From a virus, in the IMG/VR virus record IMGVR_UViG_3300005264_000163, positions 1-41,289 of that record: a stretch of DNA of 41,289 nt, one strand, 5' to 3'. Under the pieces are notes generated by a model. The model was not told the DNA's origin. It made no database searches and was given only the letters and a program-made list of their open reading frames with translations. The position numbers and the translations under genes are program-made. Of the stretch, positions 8,350 to 18,584 are shown piece by piece. Position 1 is the stretch's first letter. Each line of letters opens with the position of its first letter.

Positions 8350-10965
8350 TTAAGTATCATTTATTTTTTTACCTGAAAACCTTGTTTCCTCTTGATTTTG
8401 TATAGTTGCATTAAAACCTGTTAGATTCTGACAATAAACTTCTAAAGTATCACCACTTCCAAGTTTTATTGCCATTGAAACACTAATAAATCCTGTTGCC
8501 GCATTTTCAAAATCAACAGTTTGACCTGCTTTTGTTGTTCCATTATGTCTTATTTTTAATGAAAATATACCACCCCACGAAACTGTGACTTCAACCCTTG
8601 CATGAACATCAATGTATGCATCAGTCGAACCATTAGTATATGTGGAACTTCCAGTACTCCAGTTTCCACCTTCATCAAGATTTTCTGTTTGAAAAAGAAC
8701 TTTAACATCAGAAGATCCGGCAATTACCTGGCTGCTATTATTTTCAACATCAAAACCATATTGATCAATACCACCACCACCATCAATTAAATCACTATCG
8801 ACACCATTCTCACGACCTCTAAGTTTATTGGTTCCAGTATCATACCAAATTTCACCATTTTGACGTGTTCCACTTACTCGATCACCAACAATTAATGAAC
8901 CAAGTATTTGAAGTATATTTCTATTTAGAACAAGAAGATCCAACATGGTAAAAAGAGTATCAGCAACTGATTCAGAATCATCACTTCTTTTTATTGTGTA
9001 TGTGCCTGAAGATCCATCATATTCAACGGACCATCCAAAATAATCACCGCTTCCCTGAGATCTACGATATTCATCAGAACTATTTGTATAGAGTTGAGAG
9101 GTATTTATTAATTTTGAAAGTTGATCGACTATACCATGTCTGAATCCTATTTCTATTCCAATATCAAGAACATCCCAATTATTTTGAACAAAATCACCAA
9201 CACCAAGCCAATTTTCATTGAGATATACATTTTCAGGATAAACACCAACACTTTCAGCAAGATAAATCCAACGAATTGCAGCATTATATTGCGCAAGCGT
9301 TAAATGATATCTTTCTCCAGCTCCACCACCTTGAATTCCATTTTTACTATTGTGATTATTAATTGCATATGAAACGCCATTTTCACGGCTTTTCATTTTA
9401 TTTGAATCACCTGCATCTTTCCAAATGTCACCATCTATTATTGATAATCCATGATCACCGAGTCTGATTGCAGCAGTAGTATTTAATAGTCCATTATGAT
9501 CAAATTGCCAAAAATGATCAAGTGTCAATAGATCACCAGGACCACCAGTTGGTGAATAAAATATTATTGTAATTTGATATGGATTTTTTATTATAACACT
9601 TGCATCCAGACCATTTGTTGACACCAATTGTCCAAGATTATTATATGCTGCATTTATGAACTCTCTCAATTCATCAGCTGTATTGTTATAATATTTGACA
9701 ACATTTTCTTTAAAGACAATTCTATTAAAATCTTTTATTTCAGGTGGATCCCATTGAGAAGATATTTGTTCAAGCGCAATACCTGGTTGAACAGGTGTAA
9801 CAGTTTGTTCGGTAGCATCTTCTGTCCATAATGAATCTGCTGTAATCAAATCACCGGTCACACCATTTTCACGGCCCTTCAATTTCCCGCCCACTGAATC
9901 ATACCAGATTTCACCATCATTAACGGCAATATCACTTTTGCCTAAAATCAAAGAAGCGCTTGACAATATAAAACCCTGTTTATTAAATTGCCAGAATCTA
10001 TCCAATACCAAAAGACTTCCCGGCCCACCAGAAGGAGTATAAAAACTAATTGTAAAAACTCCAGTGTCAGAAATGTAAAGCGTAAAAGCCCCTTCACCAT
10101 TTGTAGAAACAATTTGCATAAGATTATTAATTGCAGCATTTTTCCACAAATTGGCTTCACCAGTTGATATGTTTTCAAAAAATACCATATCAGCCGAAAA
10201 TACAAATCTTGGATGGTCCTTTATATATGTAATATCCCATTGAGAAGATATCTGTGATATTGCAATCCCTGGTTGTGTCGGTGTAACGGTTTGTTCAGTC
10301 AAATCTTCAATCCAGAAATTATTACTGTCAACCATGGGCTTTCCCTTGATCACAACATCGACCAAGAAATAAGATACTGTATCTGTAAAATTGAAATCTT
10401 CCGCAAGTTCACCAACAATATTATGTGAATCAAACAGATCACCATTATCATTAAGAGTGTTCTGAATATATCCAGCACCGTAAAAACCCATATCACCGGC
10501 AAAAACATTTGTTCCTTTTGGTGCAACTACTGGAATACCAGTCCTATTTCTGATTTTTAATTTAGCAATGCCTTTTACGGTCAATTTTCCTTCTGATTCA
10601 CAAATACCTACCCAATTATTGAAATCATCATTACTTAATCCAGTATCATATCTACAAAGAAGATTTACTTTAGTAATATCAAGATCTGGTGCATCGACTA
10701 TTACCTTATCTGTAATACCGATTAATGCAAGTATAGCATCTAAAAATTGAGAACTATTAATGTTTTCCGGCAATTCATTTGGTATTATAGATGCTTGTTT
10801 CATTACCGCTAATAATGCATATGGTATATCAGTAAGAAGGTTTTCTTCCTGAATAGGAGTACCATTCCTTGCACTTGGAGGATCACTATTTTTTGCCCTG
10901 CCATGTGGATAATCAGTGCTTGGAGGATCGATATTTGGTATACTTTGACCGTCAAGTGTTCTCAT
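8350..10965 (-). CDS. Tail fiber paralog 1 (long, with internal module duplication)
   Basis: 871 residues, AGGAAT before the ATG. Shares the N-terminal anchor (PNIDPP.DYPHGRAKNSDPP) with the two other fibers. It then carries two tandem copies of a module beginning TEQTVTP.QPGIA..QISSQWD and ending LKGRENGV or MKSRENGV, plus a third partial copy (GEIWYDTGTNKLRGRENGVD). The C-terminal about 130 residues are a distinct beta-rich tip (SSTYTNGSTDAYIDVHARVE). Nucleotide similarity to the 6350-7933 gene is high in the module (compare 7055-7110 with 10095-10150), which would allow recombination. Confidence 0.75.
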   Translation of the reverse strand: MRTLDGQSIPNIDPPSTDYPHGRAKNSDPPSARNGTPIQEENLLTDIPYALLAVMKQASIIPNELPENINSSQFLDAILALIGITDKVIVDAPDLDITKVNLLCRYDTGLSNDDFNNWVGICESEGKLTVKGIAKLKIRNRTGIPVVAPKGTNVFAGDMGFYGAGYIQNTLNDNGDLFDSHNIVGELAEDFNFTDTVSYFLVDVVIKGKPMVDSNNFWIEDLTEQTVTPTQPGIAISQISSQWDITYIKDHPRFVFSADMVFFENISTGEANLWKNAAINNLMQIVSTNGEGAFTLYISDTGVFTISFYTPSGGPGSLLVLDRFWQFNKQGFILSSASLILGKSDIAVNDGEIWYDSVGGKLKGRENGVTGDLITADSLWTEDATEQTVTPVQPGIALEQISSQWDPPEIKDFNRIVFKENVVKYYNNTADELREFINAAYNNLGQLVSTNGLDASVIIKNPYQITIIFYSPTGGPGDLLTLDHFWQFDHNGLLNTTAAIRLGDHGLSIIDGDIWKDAGDSNKMKSRENGVSYAINNHNSKNGIQGGGAGERYHLTLAQYNAAIRWIYLAESVGVYPENVYLNENWLGVGDFVQNNWDVLDIGIEIGFRHGIVDQLSKLINTSQLYTNSSDEYRRSQGSGDYFGWSVEYDGSSGTYTIKRSDDSESVADTLFTMLDLLVLNRNILQILGSLIVGDRVSGTRQNGEIWYDTGTNKLRGRENGVDSDLIDGGGGIDQYGFDVENNSSQVIAGSSDVKVLFQTENLDEGGNWSTGSSTYTNGSTDAYIDVHARVEVTVSWGGIFSLKIRHNGTTKAGQTVDFENAATGFISVSMAIKLGSGDTLEVYCQNLTGFNATIQNQEETRFSGKKINDT

Positions 10966-10973
10966 TATTATTC

Positions 10974-11578
10974 CTATTTTGCTTTTATTAAAACGAGTAC
11001 AACTTTATAAGGCTGTAAATTATTATGTGCATCCCCATCACCCTTTGCTAAGGTAGCGCCCTGATTTACTTCGATATCATTAGATGCACGTGGCATGACA
11101 CCAGCACCATCACCACCGCCATTGTATCAAAATCTACATCTGAAGAATCTTTTCCAACAACAACCCTACCACGAAAATCAGGCAATGTGGATCCACCGAG
11201 AAAAACACTTAATTCAGGATAATCCACAGGATTGAATGCAGAACCATCACAGACAAGCCAGTTTGTAGAAGGCGAACTATCACCATAATGAAATTTTAAA
11301 TCACCAACGCTGAAAAACATATTTCTTAATGCTCTTATAAAATCTGAATTATTTACATTTTCATCAACACCATTTGGTACAACACCGGCATTAACTAAAC
11401 AGGCATATAATGCTTGCATTGTATCACCGAGCGTTTCTATCTGTATCGGTGTTCCATTTCCACTACCTGCCGGATCATCATTTTTACATTTTCCATAAGG
11501 GTAATCAGTTGGTGAAGCACCAGAATCTAATCTGGGAAGAGGACCACCACCAGGACCAGCTGTGAGATAATTAAACAT
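10974..11578 (-). CDS. Tail-collar fiber, third paralog of the anchor domain, frameshifted
   Basis: Anchor domain (DYPYGKCKNDDPAGSGNGTP ... LVNAGVVPNGVDENVNNSDF) fused to a phage tail collar domain (VGDLKFHYGDSSPSTNWLVC, then YPELSVFLGG.TLPDFRGRVVVG). The uncorrected frame ends at 11066 in a non-collar sequence. Shifting frame near 11125 gives GGGDGAGVMPRASNDIEV... HNNLQPYKVVLVLIKAK, the normal collar ending, with a stop at 10974. Repaired length about 201 residues. Confidence 0.75.
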
Positions 11579-11589
11579 TTTAAACCTCC

Positions 11590-13362
11590 TTAAATATAGT
11601 CAATTAAAAGTACAGCCCACATTCCCATAGGCTTAGTTTCCAAAATTAATTCCCTGAATGCTGCTTTTCTTGAAAGCTCAACATTTGCCCTATCAAGCTT
11701 GATTTCACCACCAATAAAAAATGTATATTCCCATTTTCTAGGATCTGAAGATAATTTTGTTCTATATTTCAATTCATCCTTATCGGAATCTGTAAAATTA
11801 ACACACAATTCAGTATCTGGAATATCTGGATCAATTATACCTTCTTCAGAAACAAAACGAACTTCTTTGCCAGAACCACCAATAATTCCCTTAAAATTTA
11901 TTGTATCACTAAAAGTAATTTTATTTCCTGATACTAATTCAGTACTTGTATTACGATGCACATAAACATCATAACCACTATCCTGAAGTGCTTTTTCCAA
12001 AGCAATAAGTGATATTTTACCTGCATTAATAAGCGCAGAAATAATTGCTTTGATTCTATCATCAATAGTACCAACACCAAGCAAATCAAGAATAAATTCC
12101 CATATGACAAGCTTTCCCGTTAAAGATGTTTGTGGACCAAGCATGGCATATGTTGAAAATAATGTATACAATTCATCATTTAAACGAACTGTTTCATCAA
12201 TCTCTTCACCGAATAATAGAAATTTTATTTTTGAAATGATAATTAATTCATCTGTTATTCCCTGGATTTTATCAGCAATTACTTTTAAAATAGCTCTCAT
12301 AATCTGACCACGCCATGCACGGCCAGTTGGCAATCTGGCTATTATTGAACTATAATGATTAATTGAAATTGATACAGGGATTGGTGGTGGTTTTCCTTCA
12401 TATAAAAAAGTTCTGATTCCATTATCACCAGAACCTTCAACAACTACACCAAATTCTGAATCTAGTGCAATTCCTTTGCCGCCACCAGATAATGGAAATG
12501 AACTGATAGGACCACTCATGACACCATTATCATCATATGTGTATGTATATATGCCGTAATCACCCACAATTGCAACTTGTGATTCTATATCCAAATGTAT
12601 ATCTTCACTTAAATCAAAAGCTGGTTGCTCATGTGAATGAACAATCATACCAGAATCAGGATATTTATATACATCCGTTCGATCTTCAGCACAAAAGAAT
12701 AATAAACTTCTTGATCTATCAACATTTACTGCCTGTCCTGACAGGGCACCACGATTATCACTTGTAACATATGTCAATACTCCAGTAGCAGGATTTAATT
12801 TAAATACCATTACAGTACCAATTTGCAAAGCCAAAAATACTAAATCTCTACCCGGTGTCATATCAGTAACAACACCACGTATTTCATATGGAGATGCAAC
12901 GGTATCTAAATATCCATTTACAAAAAATCCAGTTGAATTATATTCAATTGTTCTACAATCTACAAATCCAGCTATAATTGCTAAATTTGGAATTCCTTGA
13001 ACAAGCGCAACATCATAGGCACCAAAACTACCAGGATTAACTTCTGGAGGTCTAAAAGTAAGCAAACCATTATCATCATAACTATTCGAATAAACACCGC
13101 AAAGTCCTAATGGATTGTTTATGTTCGGTATCATAACAACTTTATTTATTATATCAAGACCTGGCATTCTACCTGATATATTACTTATCGGTTTGGAATC
13201 TGCCAATATTAAATCTGCTTCATTTGTATATTTATATGAATCTAATCCACCATTTTCACGACCTGCAAATAATAGTTTTCTTCCAATAGTGGTATCCATC
13301 CGGACACCATTATAAGGCTCTAAAGCATATACATTTTTTAAAGTTAATTGGCCAAGCGACAT
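11590..13362 (-). CDS. Beta-propeller fused to a Mu gp48-like (DUF2313) baseplate protein
   Basis: 590 residues. Residues about 1-330 show repeated propeller blades with lactonase-like signatures (VYSNSYDDNGLLTF, FKLNPATGVLTYVTSDN, YTYTYDDNGVMSG). Residues about 335-590 begin SSIIARLPTGRAWRG, the typical opening of YmfQ/DUF2313 (Mu gp48-like) tail proteins, and end WAVLLIDYI. gp48-like proteins link the baseplate wedge to the fibers and are normally about 200 residues with no propeller. The extra domain could bind a surface glycan or shield the baseplate. It follows the gp47 pair, as gp48 does in Mu. Confidence 0.7.
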   Translation of the reverse strand: MSLGQLTLKNVYALEPYNGVRMDTTIGRKLLFAGRENGGLDSYKYTNEADLILADSKPISNISGRMPGLDIINKVVMIPNINNPLGLCGVYSNSYDDNGLLTFRPPEVNPGSFGAYDVALVQGIPNLAIIAGFVDCRTIEYNSTGFFVNGYLDTVASPYEIRGVVTDMTPGRDLVFLALQIGTVMVFKLNPATGVLTYVTSDNRGALSGQAVNVDRSRSLLFFCAEDRTDVYKYPDSGMIVHSHEQPAFDLSEDIHLDIESQVAIVGDYGIYTYTYDDNGVMSGPISSFPLSGGGKGIALDSEFGVVVEGSGDNGIRTFLYEGKPPPIPVSISINHYSSIIARLPTGRAWRGQIMRAILKVIADKIQGITDELIIISKIKFLLFGEEIDETVRLNDELYTLFSTYAMLGPQTSLTGKLVIWEFILDLLGVGTIDDRIKAIISALINAGKISLIALEKALQDSGYDVYVHRNTSTELVSGNKITFSDTINFKGIIGGSGKEVRFVSEEGIIDPDIPDTELCVNFTDSDKDELKYRTKLSSDPRKWEYTFFIGGEIKLDRANVELSRKAAFRELILETKPMGMWAVLLIDYI

Positions 13363-13375
13363 TTTAAACTCAATT

Positions 13376-13400
13376 TATAATTATTAATTATTATTTATTA
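13376..13400. repeat. AT-rich palindromic intergenic repeat
   Basis: TTATAATTATTAATTATTAT-type tract in the short gap between the second baseplate J gene and the propeller gene. Same family as the tract at 2517-2540. Confidence 0.4.
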
Positions 13401-14441
13401 AATATAAATTATATTACTCACTCTAAAAATTTCATTTTGTTCAACTTCTCTTTCTCTTTCAGATATATTCCAATATGCATCACTTATAACACCGCCATAA
13501 ATTGCCACTGCATCAAAAATGACAGAAACGAGTTCAACACGTCTTAATGTATCATTTTTTGCAGTACTTCGATCAACACCATCAACAAAAGGCTTTATTG
13601 ATTTAAAATAATTTTCTACAGTTGAAAGAATATTATTCTGCCACAATCTGAAAGTGGTATCTTACTATCAATTTTCCTTATTACCGCATCAATTAATTCA
13701 GGACTGGCTATACCATCACCAATAGTACTTTCAATAACAATCCATGCAGAACCAAGAAGATCATCATTATCACCAGCATAAGGATAAACTCTTTTAACAC
13801 CACTGACCTCTTCAGACCAAAGAACATAATCACCTCTGGCACCTCCCCTGGGAGGGATTCTATAAGCCTGAAGAACATCTTCTTTATATTCAGTTATAGA
13901 TTCTGATTCTGTTGGTTCAACAACAACTTCAGTTATTAATGAAGGATTATCAATACCAGCAAGGATTTGCGTAGAACTAATTAAATCACCCGGTTTCAAC
14001 GCTGCTGGAATTCCACCAATGTCTGAAATTACAACACCTTCTGATACTCCAGTTTCACTACTACTGGTAAATCTTGCATTTGTTGCATTAAAATTTAATA
14101 TGCTTGAAAAATTTACCCGATCAGTATCTGAACCCTCATTAACAACAACACGCTCTTTTAATGTGTAACTAAAACCTGTATTTGTATTTATAAAACTATT
14201 TCCAGCTTCATATATTCCACCAGTACCTTCAAATTGCACCCTATATTCACCACGACCTTCAACAAATGGTTTCCTTCCTAAATATACCAGCATTCCACAA
14301 TTCTTTTGCATGAGATTCTGCAATTGCTTTTTCAACAGTTTTTTTATTGAAATCAGGATTGTACGATGGGAAAAAAGCTTGAACAGCTAGAACTATTCCA
14401 TCAAATATTTCCTGTGTCAAATTTGCGAACGATTTAAACAA
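13398..14441 (-). CDS. Second baseplate J (Mu gp47)-like protein, two frameshifts
   Basis: Starts at 14441, overlapping the first baseplate J gene by 8 bases. Three open segments in successive frames: 14441-14259 (MFKSFANLTQEIFDGIVLAV...), about 14290-13616 (YLGRKPFVEGRGEYRVQFEG ... RGGARGDYVLWSEEVSGVKR), and about 13660-13398 (STVENYFKSIKPFVDGVDR). Joined they give about 346 residues with a standard baseplate J layout. GARGDYVLWSEEVSGVKRVY is clearly homologous to GNREDLLFWSLQIAGIRRVY in the upstream gene, so the two are paralogs. Breaks near 14285 and 13650 look like single indels. Confidence 0.65.
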
Positions 14442-15351
14442 AATTATAACTTCCTAAAATGGGTATATTGCCTTGTGGCAATTGATCCACAATTATTTCT
14501 GTGCCAAGATATTTTATAATTAAATCATTAATAGTATATCTATATGGTGGTTTCGTTATAACATTTTTGATTTGTTGCAGATATTGACCTGCAATAACAA
14601 AATCTCTTCTTATTGAATCAACATATTTTATATAAGGTTCAGTATCATTCAAAATACCATAGGTAATATCAAGTATTTTTGCTTGAACTTCACCTTCTGA
14701 AGAAGAACCACCAAGAACGCTTGGTTCAATATCAAATTCAAAATCATAGGATCTTAATATTATTGGTACAACATTTATTTTTGATGAAGATATTGTTGCT
14801 TCTTGGTCAATCAATTGTTTAACTAAATCCATTTGTATCCCGGTAGGTATACCATTTCCTGCTGTATTTCTTACATATAGAAATGCACCGTCAAGCCTGC
14901 CTTCAATATCATCAACATTTATTTCATTAACATCTCTGGATCCAACATAAGGATAAACTCTTCTAATGCCTGCAATTTGGAGACTCCAAAAAAGCAGATC
15001 TTCTCTATTTCCACCTCTAGCAATTGGTCTCCATGCTGCAAGAATTTCTGCTCTATAATCTTCTGGATCTTCATCAACAGCAAGCGTTCTACCAAGTATT
15101 AATTCACCCCATTCTTCGAGACTGCCAATATCTGAAGTACGTATACTTTCAGCAGTAGTTGGTGGTAATTGTCCCGATACTTGCAAAGCAAATTCATTTA
15201 CTAGTGAATATTCAGGTGCAACCGCAAGTGAATGTATCCTTTCAGGATTCTTTACTCCTGGCAATGTTTGTCTTGAATAATCAATACCTTTAATGTATCC
15301 AATTATATTATTATACAACCTATCGATTATTATCTTTACCGTTTCAAACAT
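14434..15351 (-). CDS. Baseplate J (Mu gp47)-like protein
   Basis: 305 intact residues. LAVAPEYSLVNEFALQVSG and the GG-x-R-x-D..FWS.QI.GI.RVYPY block are hallmarks of baseplate assembly J / gp47 wedge proteins. Immediately follows the gp46-like gene, as in Mu. Forms the wedge ring that opens when the tail contracts. Confidence 0.8.
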   Translation of the reverse strand: MFETVKIIIDRLYNNIIGYIKGIDYSRQTLPGVKNPERIHSLAVAPEYSLVNEFALQVSGQLPPTTAESIRTSDIGSLEEWGELILGRTLAVDEDPEDYRAEILAAWRPIARGGNREDLLFWSLQIAGIRRVYPYVGSRDVNEINVDDIEGRLDGAFLYVRNTAGNGIPTGIQMDLVKQLIDQEATISSSKINVVPIILRSYDFEFDIEPSVLGGSSSEGEVQAKILDITYGILNDTEPYIKYVDSIRRDFVIAGQYLQQIKNVITKPPYRYTINDLIIKYLGTEIIVDQLPQGNIPILGSYNFV

Positions 15352-15816
15352 TTAAAAACTCAATCTCTGAAGTGTTTCTTTCCATAAAAAAGAAAAGGTT
15401 TCTGGCTCAGTCTGTGAAGGCTGTTTTATGACGATATCAATTTTCAATTCACCGGGATTCAAAATACTTGCTTCAGCACTGACTGATTCTACCAACTGCT
15501 GTTGAACTAAAAATTGAAGATCCACTTCAGCAGCACTTTCAAATTCAATTAGATTTCCAGAATTAATTGCTGTATGTGCAAGCATCTTTTCAAATTCGCT
15601 ATTAAATTGCTGTGTTTCATCATTCAAATAATCAACATTACCCCAATAATCAAGATATAATGCCCCTCTTGGTTTTCTATCAACTTCAGTACTGCCCTCA
15701 AGATTCCCACCAAATAGTGATATATAACATATTGTTTTCAAACTATTGTCAAGTAATATACCTTCATCATTAAGGGCATAATCACCACCCGAAAGCGTTT
15801 CATACATTTCAATCAT
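15352..15816 (-). CDS. Mu gp46-like baseplate protein
   Basis: 154 residues. The central LFGGNLEGSTEVDRKPRGAL and YWGNV segment matches the phage GP46 family (small baseplate wedge proteins of Mu-like tails), and the C-terminal beta strand (LKIDIVIKQPSQ) fits too. Starts ATGATTGA directly after the tape-measure stop, so translation is probably coupled. Confidence 0.7.
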   Translation of the reverse strand: MIEMYETLSGGDYALNDEGILLDNSLKTICYISLFGGNLEGSTEVDRKPRGALYLDYWGNVDYLNDETQQFNSEFEKMLAHTAINSGNLIEFESAAEVDLQFLVQQQLVESVSAEASILNPGELKIDIVIKQPSQTEPETFSFLWKETLQRLSF

Positions 15817-17473
15817 TTAAAAACTCCATGCAGGTGGAAGATCCAATTTAAAAGAATCGGGCGATCCTGTCTGTTTTGTAACTTGCGCACGACCGGTTTC
15901 ATCTTTTATAGTAACTTCAGCTGTAGATTTCTCTATTGTTTCATTTGTTTGTTGTAATGTTTTAACAGTTGCTTCAGGCCCTGCAACACCTGGTGTTTTT
16001 ATTCCTTGCCTATTCTCTTCTTCTTCTTCTGATTTCTCAATACGAAGCTTTGCACTTGCTTCAATTTCTTGCTGTCCTAAATCACCTAATTTTTTCAAAC
16101 CTTTTCCCACAAAAGGAACAAATGCAAAAAGCTTTGCAAGGATCTGTATCACACCGACAATACCTGCAAATATAAAATCAATAACAACTTTAAAAGCCAA
16201 TTTAATCTTGTCAAAATGTTTAATGAGTTGAATAATTATAAAAATTAAAGCAGCAATTCCAAGAATTATTAAGCCTATTGGAGAAGATGAAAAAAGAAAA
16301 TTAAATACTGCTATAGCAGCATTGACTGCGACAATTGCAGCAACGAGCAAACCAAGCACAGCAACAGCAGAAGTTATTGCAATAACTATATCAATTAATA
16401 TTGGCCCAAATGGACCCAACAATTCAAATGCCTTAGACATAATTCTAGTAAATTTAGTAACAGCTTTTATTGCCAGTTTAAATGCAGGTGCAAATGCTTC
16501 AAATAATTGTATTTTTAAACCTTCAATTGCACTATTCATTTCTCGAAGTGCACCATCAGTATTATCACGCATAACAGATGCTAATGTTTTTGTAAATCCT
16601 GTTGCACCTTGCAATTCTGCTGTATAATCTCTTAATGCTTTTCCGCCATTATTTAATAAAATATTAACACCTGCAATTGGGATCTTACCAAATATATCAT
16701 TCAATGCAGCTGCTCTTTTTACACCTTTTGGCAATTTATTATTCATTTCATCCAATAATCTGGAGAAATCTTTTAAATTTCCATTTTCATCTGCCAGAGT
16801 TATTCCCATTTGTTTAAACGCTCTTCTTCCAGCAGATGTTGGTGCTTGCAATTTTAAAAACACATTTTTTAGTGTTGTTCCAGCCTTTTCACCCTTTATT
16901 CCTGCATTAGCAAGCAATCCAGCAGCAGCACTGAATTGTTCTATATGAACACCTGCTGCACTGGCAACCGGACCGCCAGAACGAATTGCTTCAAAAAGCT
17001 GTTCAATACTGGTATTTGCAGTAACAGAAGTTTTCGCCATTACATCTGAAACCCTGGCTAGATTTTCCTGTAACTGGACACTATCCTTGGTCATTAAATT
17101 AAAAGCACCAAGTGAATCAGTTGCAATATCAGTTGCCTGCCCTAAATCAGTTTGTGCTGCTGTTGCAAGATCCACAGCACCGGGAAGTGCTGCTATTGAT
17201 TGACTGGCATTGAAACCGGCCAAAGCAAGAAAATTCAAACCTTCAGCAGCCTCAGAAGCTGTAAATTCTGTTGTTTTTCCTACTTCTTGTGCAGATTGTT
17301 TCAATTGGTCAAAAGCTTCTGATCCTTTTCTTATCTGACCGGGAAATTTTGCAGCAGCACCGACCAATGTTTTTTCAATTACGCATATTTCTAGAACCGG
17401 TTTTTCCAACTTTCTTAAAAACCTTTGACATTCTGTCAACTGCTCTTAATCTTGTTGATACTGAAAAGGGCAT
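15817..17473 (-). CDS. Tail tape measure protein, frameshifted near the N-terminus
   Basis: Start chosen at the ATG at 17473, which has AAGGA 8 bases upstream and encodes MPFSVSTRLRAVDRMSKVFK. That frame stops after about 32 codons. The adjacent frame carries IEKTLVGAAAKFPGQ and the TP901-type tape measure core (GKTTEFTASEAAEGLNFLAL). A long hydrophobic stretch (about residues 345-415) matches the membrane-inserting segments of tape measures. Break near 17375-17400. About 550 residues, short for a contractile tail, so the tail should be short. Confidence 0.8.
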
Positions 17474-17484
17474 TACAGCATTCC

Positions 17485-17670
17485 TTATTTCTTTTTTGTT
17501 TGTTTTTCTATTTTTTCAGAAAGTTTTTCACAACCCCTGAACCAGAACAAAAGACCATTATTATCAAAATCATCTAAATACATTTGATGCGGTGCTGGTA
17601 TACAATTAAATGTTGAATAGACACTATAAAAAATGTCTTCAACCGCATCAAATGCGATCATCCCAAAAAA
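17485..17670 (-). CDS. Tail assembly chaperone, frameshift extension (Mu gp42-like)
   Basis: Continues the upstream chaperone in the -1 frame. After slippage at 17664-17670 the reading is G-M-I-A-F-D-A-V-E-D..., ending EKIEKQTKKK at 17485. An internal ATG at 17661 also exists but has no good ribosome site. The tail is charged and helical, as expected for the T half of G/GT-type chaperones. Lies directly before the tape measure, the invariant position of this protein. Confidence 0.7.
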   Translation of the reverse strand, partial: FFGMIAFDAVEDIFYSVYSTFNCIPAPHQMYLDDFDNNGLLFWFRGCEKLSEKIEKQTKKK

Positions 17671-18137
17671 TAGAAGTACATCAAATCCGTAGCAGTAATT
17701 AAATCACTCATTTCCATGTTATTGATCAGACCAAGATTTTTACCGGAAAGTGTGCAAATTGCTACAATCATCCTGGTATTATCATCAGGATTTTTAAATT
17801 TTCTATTTTTATGAAATGCATCAGCATTCATTCTTGGCGCATAGACCAATTGTTCAATTGGTTCATCAAATTCTTCTCCAATAGGGAATTGCAATTTGTG
17901 GGTTATTTTACCGGTTTCATTATCAATTTTAAAAGTACCATCAACAATGTTTGCAATTACATTTTCAATTGCTTCCTTTGTATCAGGATTTTTATCATCA
18001 ATCAACCGCTCTTTAACCCTGCGGACCTCATACAGCCATTTATAAAATTCTTTTTCTGCTTGTTCTTTAGAAACCTTTATAATAGGTTTCTTTTGTCCGC
18101 TATTTGTTTGTGGTTTTTCTGAACTCATAAAGTTCAC
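17658..18137 (-). CDS. Tail assembly chaperone, short form (Mu gp41-like)
   Basis: 159 residues from a GTG at 18137 with AAAGGAAAA upstream (an ATG three codons later is possible). Middle region NVIANIVDGTFKIDNETGKI and C-terminus MSDLITATDLMYFYFLG resemble Mu-type tail tube/tape-measure chaperones. Sits between the tube and tape measure genes and ends at a slippery site that gives a longer product. Confidence 0.7.
   Translation of the reverse strand: MNFMSSEKPQTNSGQKKPIIKVSKEQAEKEFYKWLYEVRRVKERLIDDKNPDTKEAIENVIANIVDGTFKIDNETGKITHKLQFPIGEEFDEPIEQLVYAPRMNADAFHKNRKFKNPDDNTRMIVAICTLSGKNLGLINNMEMSDLITATDLMYFYFLG
17664..17670 (-). promoter_or_regulatory. Programmed -1 frameshift heptamer T-TTT-TTG
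   Basis: In the zero frame the codons are TAT TTT TTG GGA TGA. The heptamer T-TTT-TTG fits the X-XXY-YYZ rule, and the zero-frame stop comes two codons later. Slipping by -1 enters a 58-codon open frame. Known in lambda G/GT and Mu 41/42-type genes. Confidence 0.7.
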
Positions 18138-18155
18138 TTTTCCTTTCTGTTAAAG

Positions 18156-18548
18156 TTATCCTATTTTTTTAGCTTGGCCATTACCTGAAAGTGCCAATGG
18201 TAAATAACCAGTATTTGAATCATATTTCATTTCACCTTCAACCGAACCGGTCATTTTATAAACAAAACCATCAATATGCTGCCAGGTGAAAACAGCATCA
18301 ACTGGTGAATCAGAAACTTTTTGAAGATATTCCAGATCCTGATTTTCCATATCTATTTCAACTTGCAAGCCTTCAAGCATCCAAGGCTTTGCAGTCTGTT
18401 TTTTGTGGCCAGACAAATTGCCGTTTATTTGTCTTTCTCCCTGATAACCACCGATATCAAAAGTAATTCCTTGATCGGCTTGAACCGCAAGTGTGCGATT
18501 CCCCACAACATTGTGATTTATTGATAATTCAAGAGTATCACCGCTCAT
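18156..18548 (-). CDS. Tail tube protein (Mu gpM-like)
   Basis: 130 residues, beta-rich, with GYQGERQINGNLSGHKKQT and FVYKMTGSVEGEMKYDSNTG resembling the inner tube subunits of contractile tails (Mu gpM / tube superfamily). Lies directly after the sheath gene and before the chaperone. AGAGG precedes the ATG. Confidence 0.75.
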   Translation of the reverse strand: MSGDTLELSINHNVVGNRTLAVQADQGITFDIGGYQGERQINGNLSGHKKQTAKPWMLEGLQVEIDMENQDLEYLQKVSDSPVDAVFTWQHIDGFVYKMTGSVEGEMKYDSNTGYLPLALSGNGQAKKIG

Positions 18549-18584
18549 TTTGCACCTCTTTATTTAAAGTTAAAGTTTATTTTC

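Noticed and set aside
6350-11578. Diversity-generating retroelement acting on the fibers
   Set aside because: No reverse transcriptase and no template/variable repeat pair; repeats are protein modules duplicated in frame.
16322-16627. Plus-strand open frame of 101 codons opposite the tape measure
   Set aside because: Shadow of the Ala-rich tape measure gene in another frame; low-complexity Ser/Ala/Asn product with no ribosome site.
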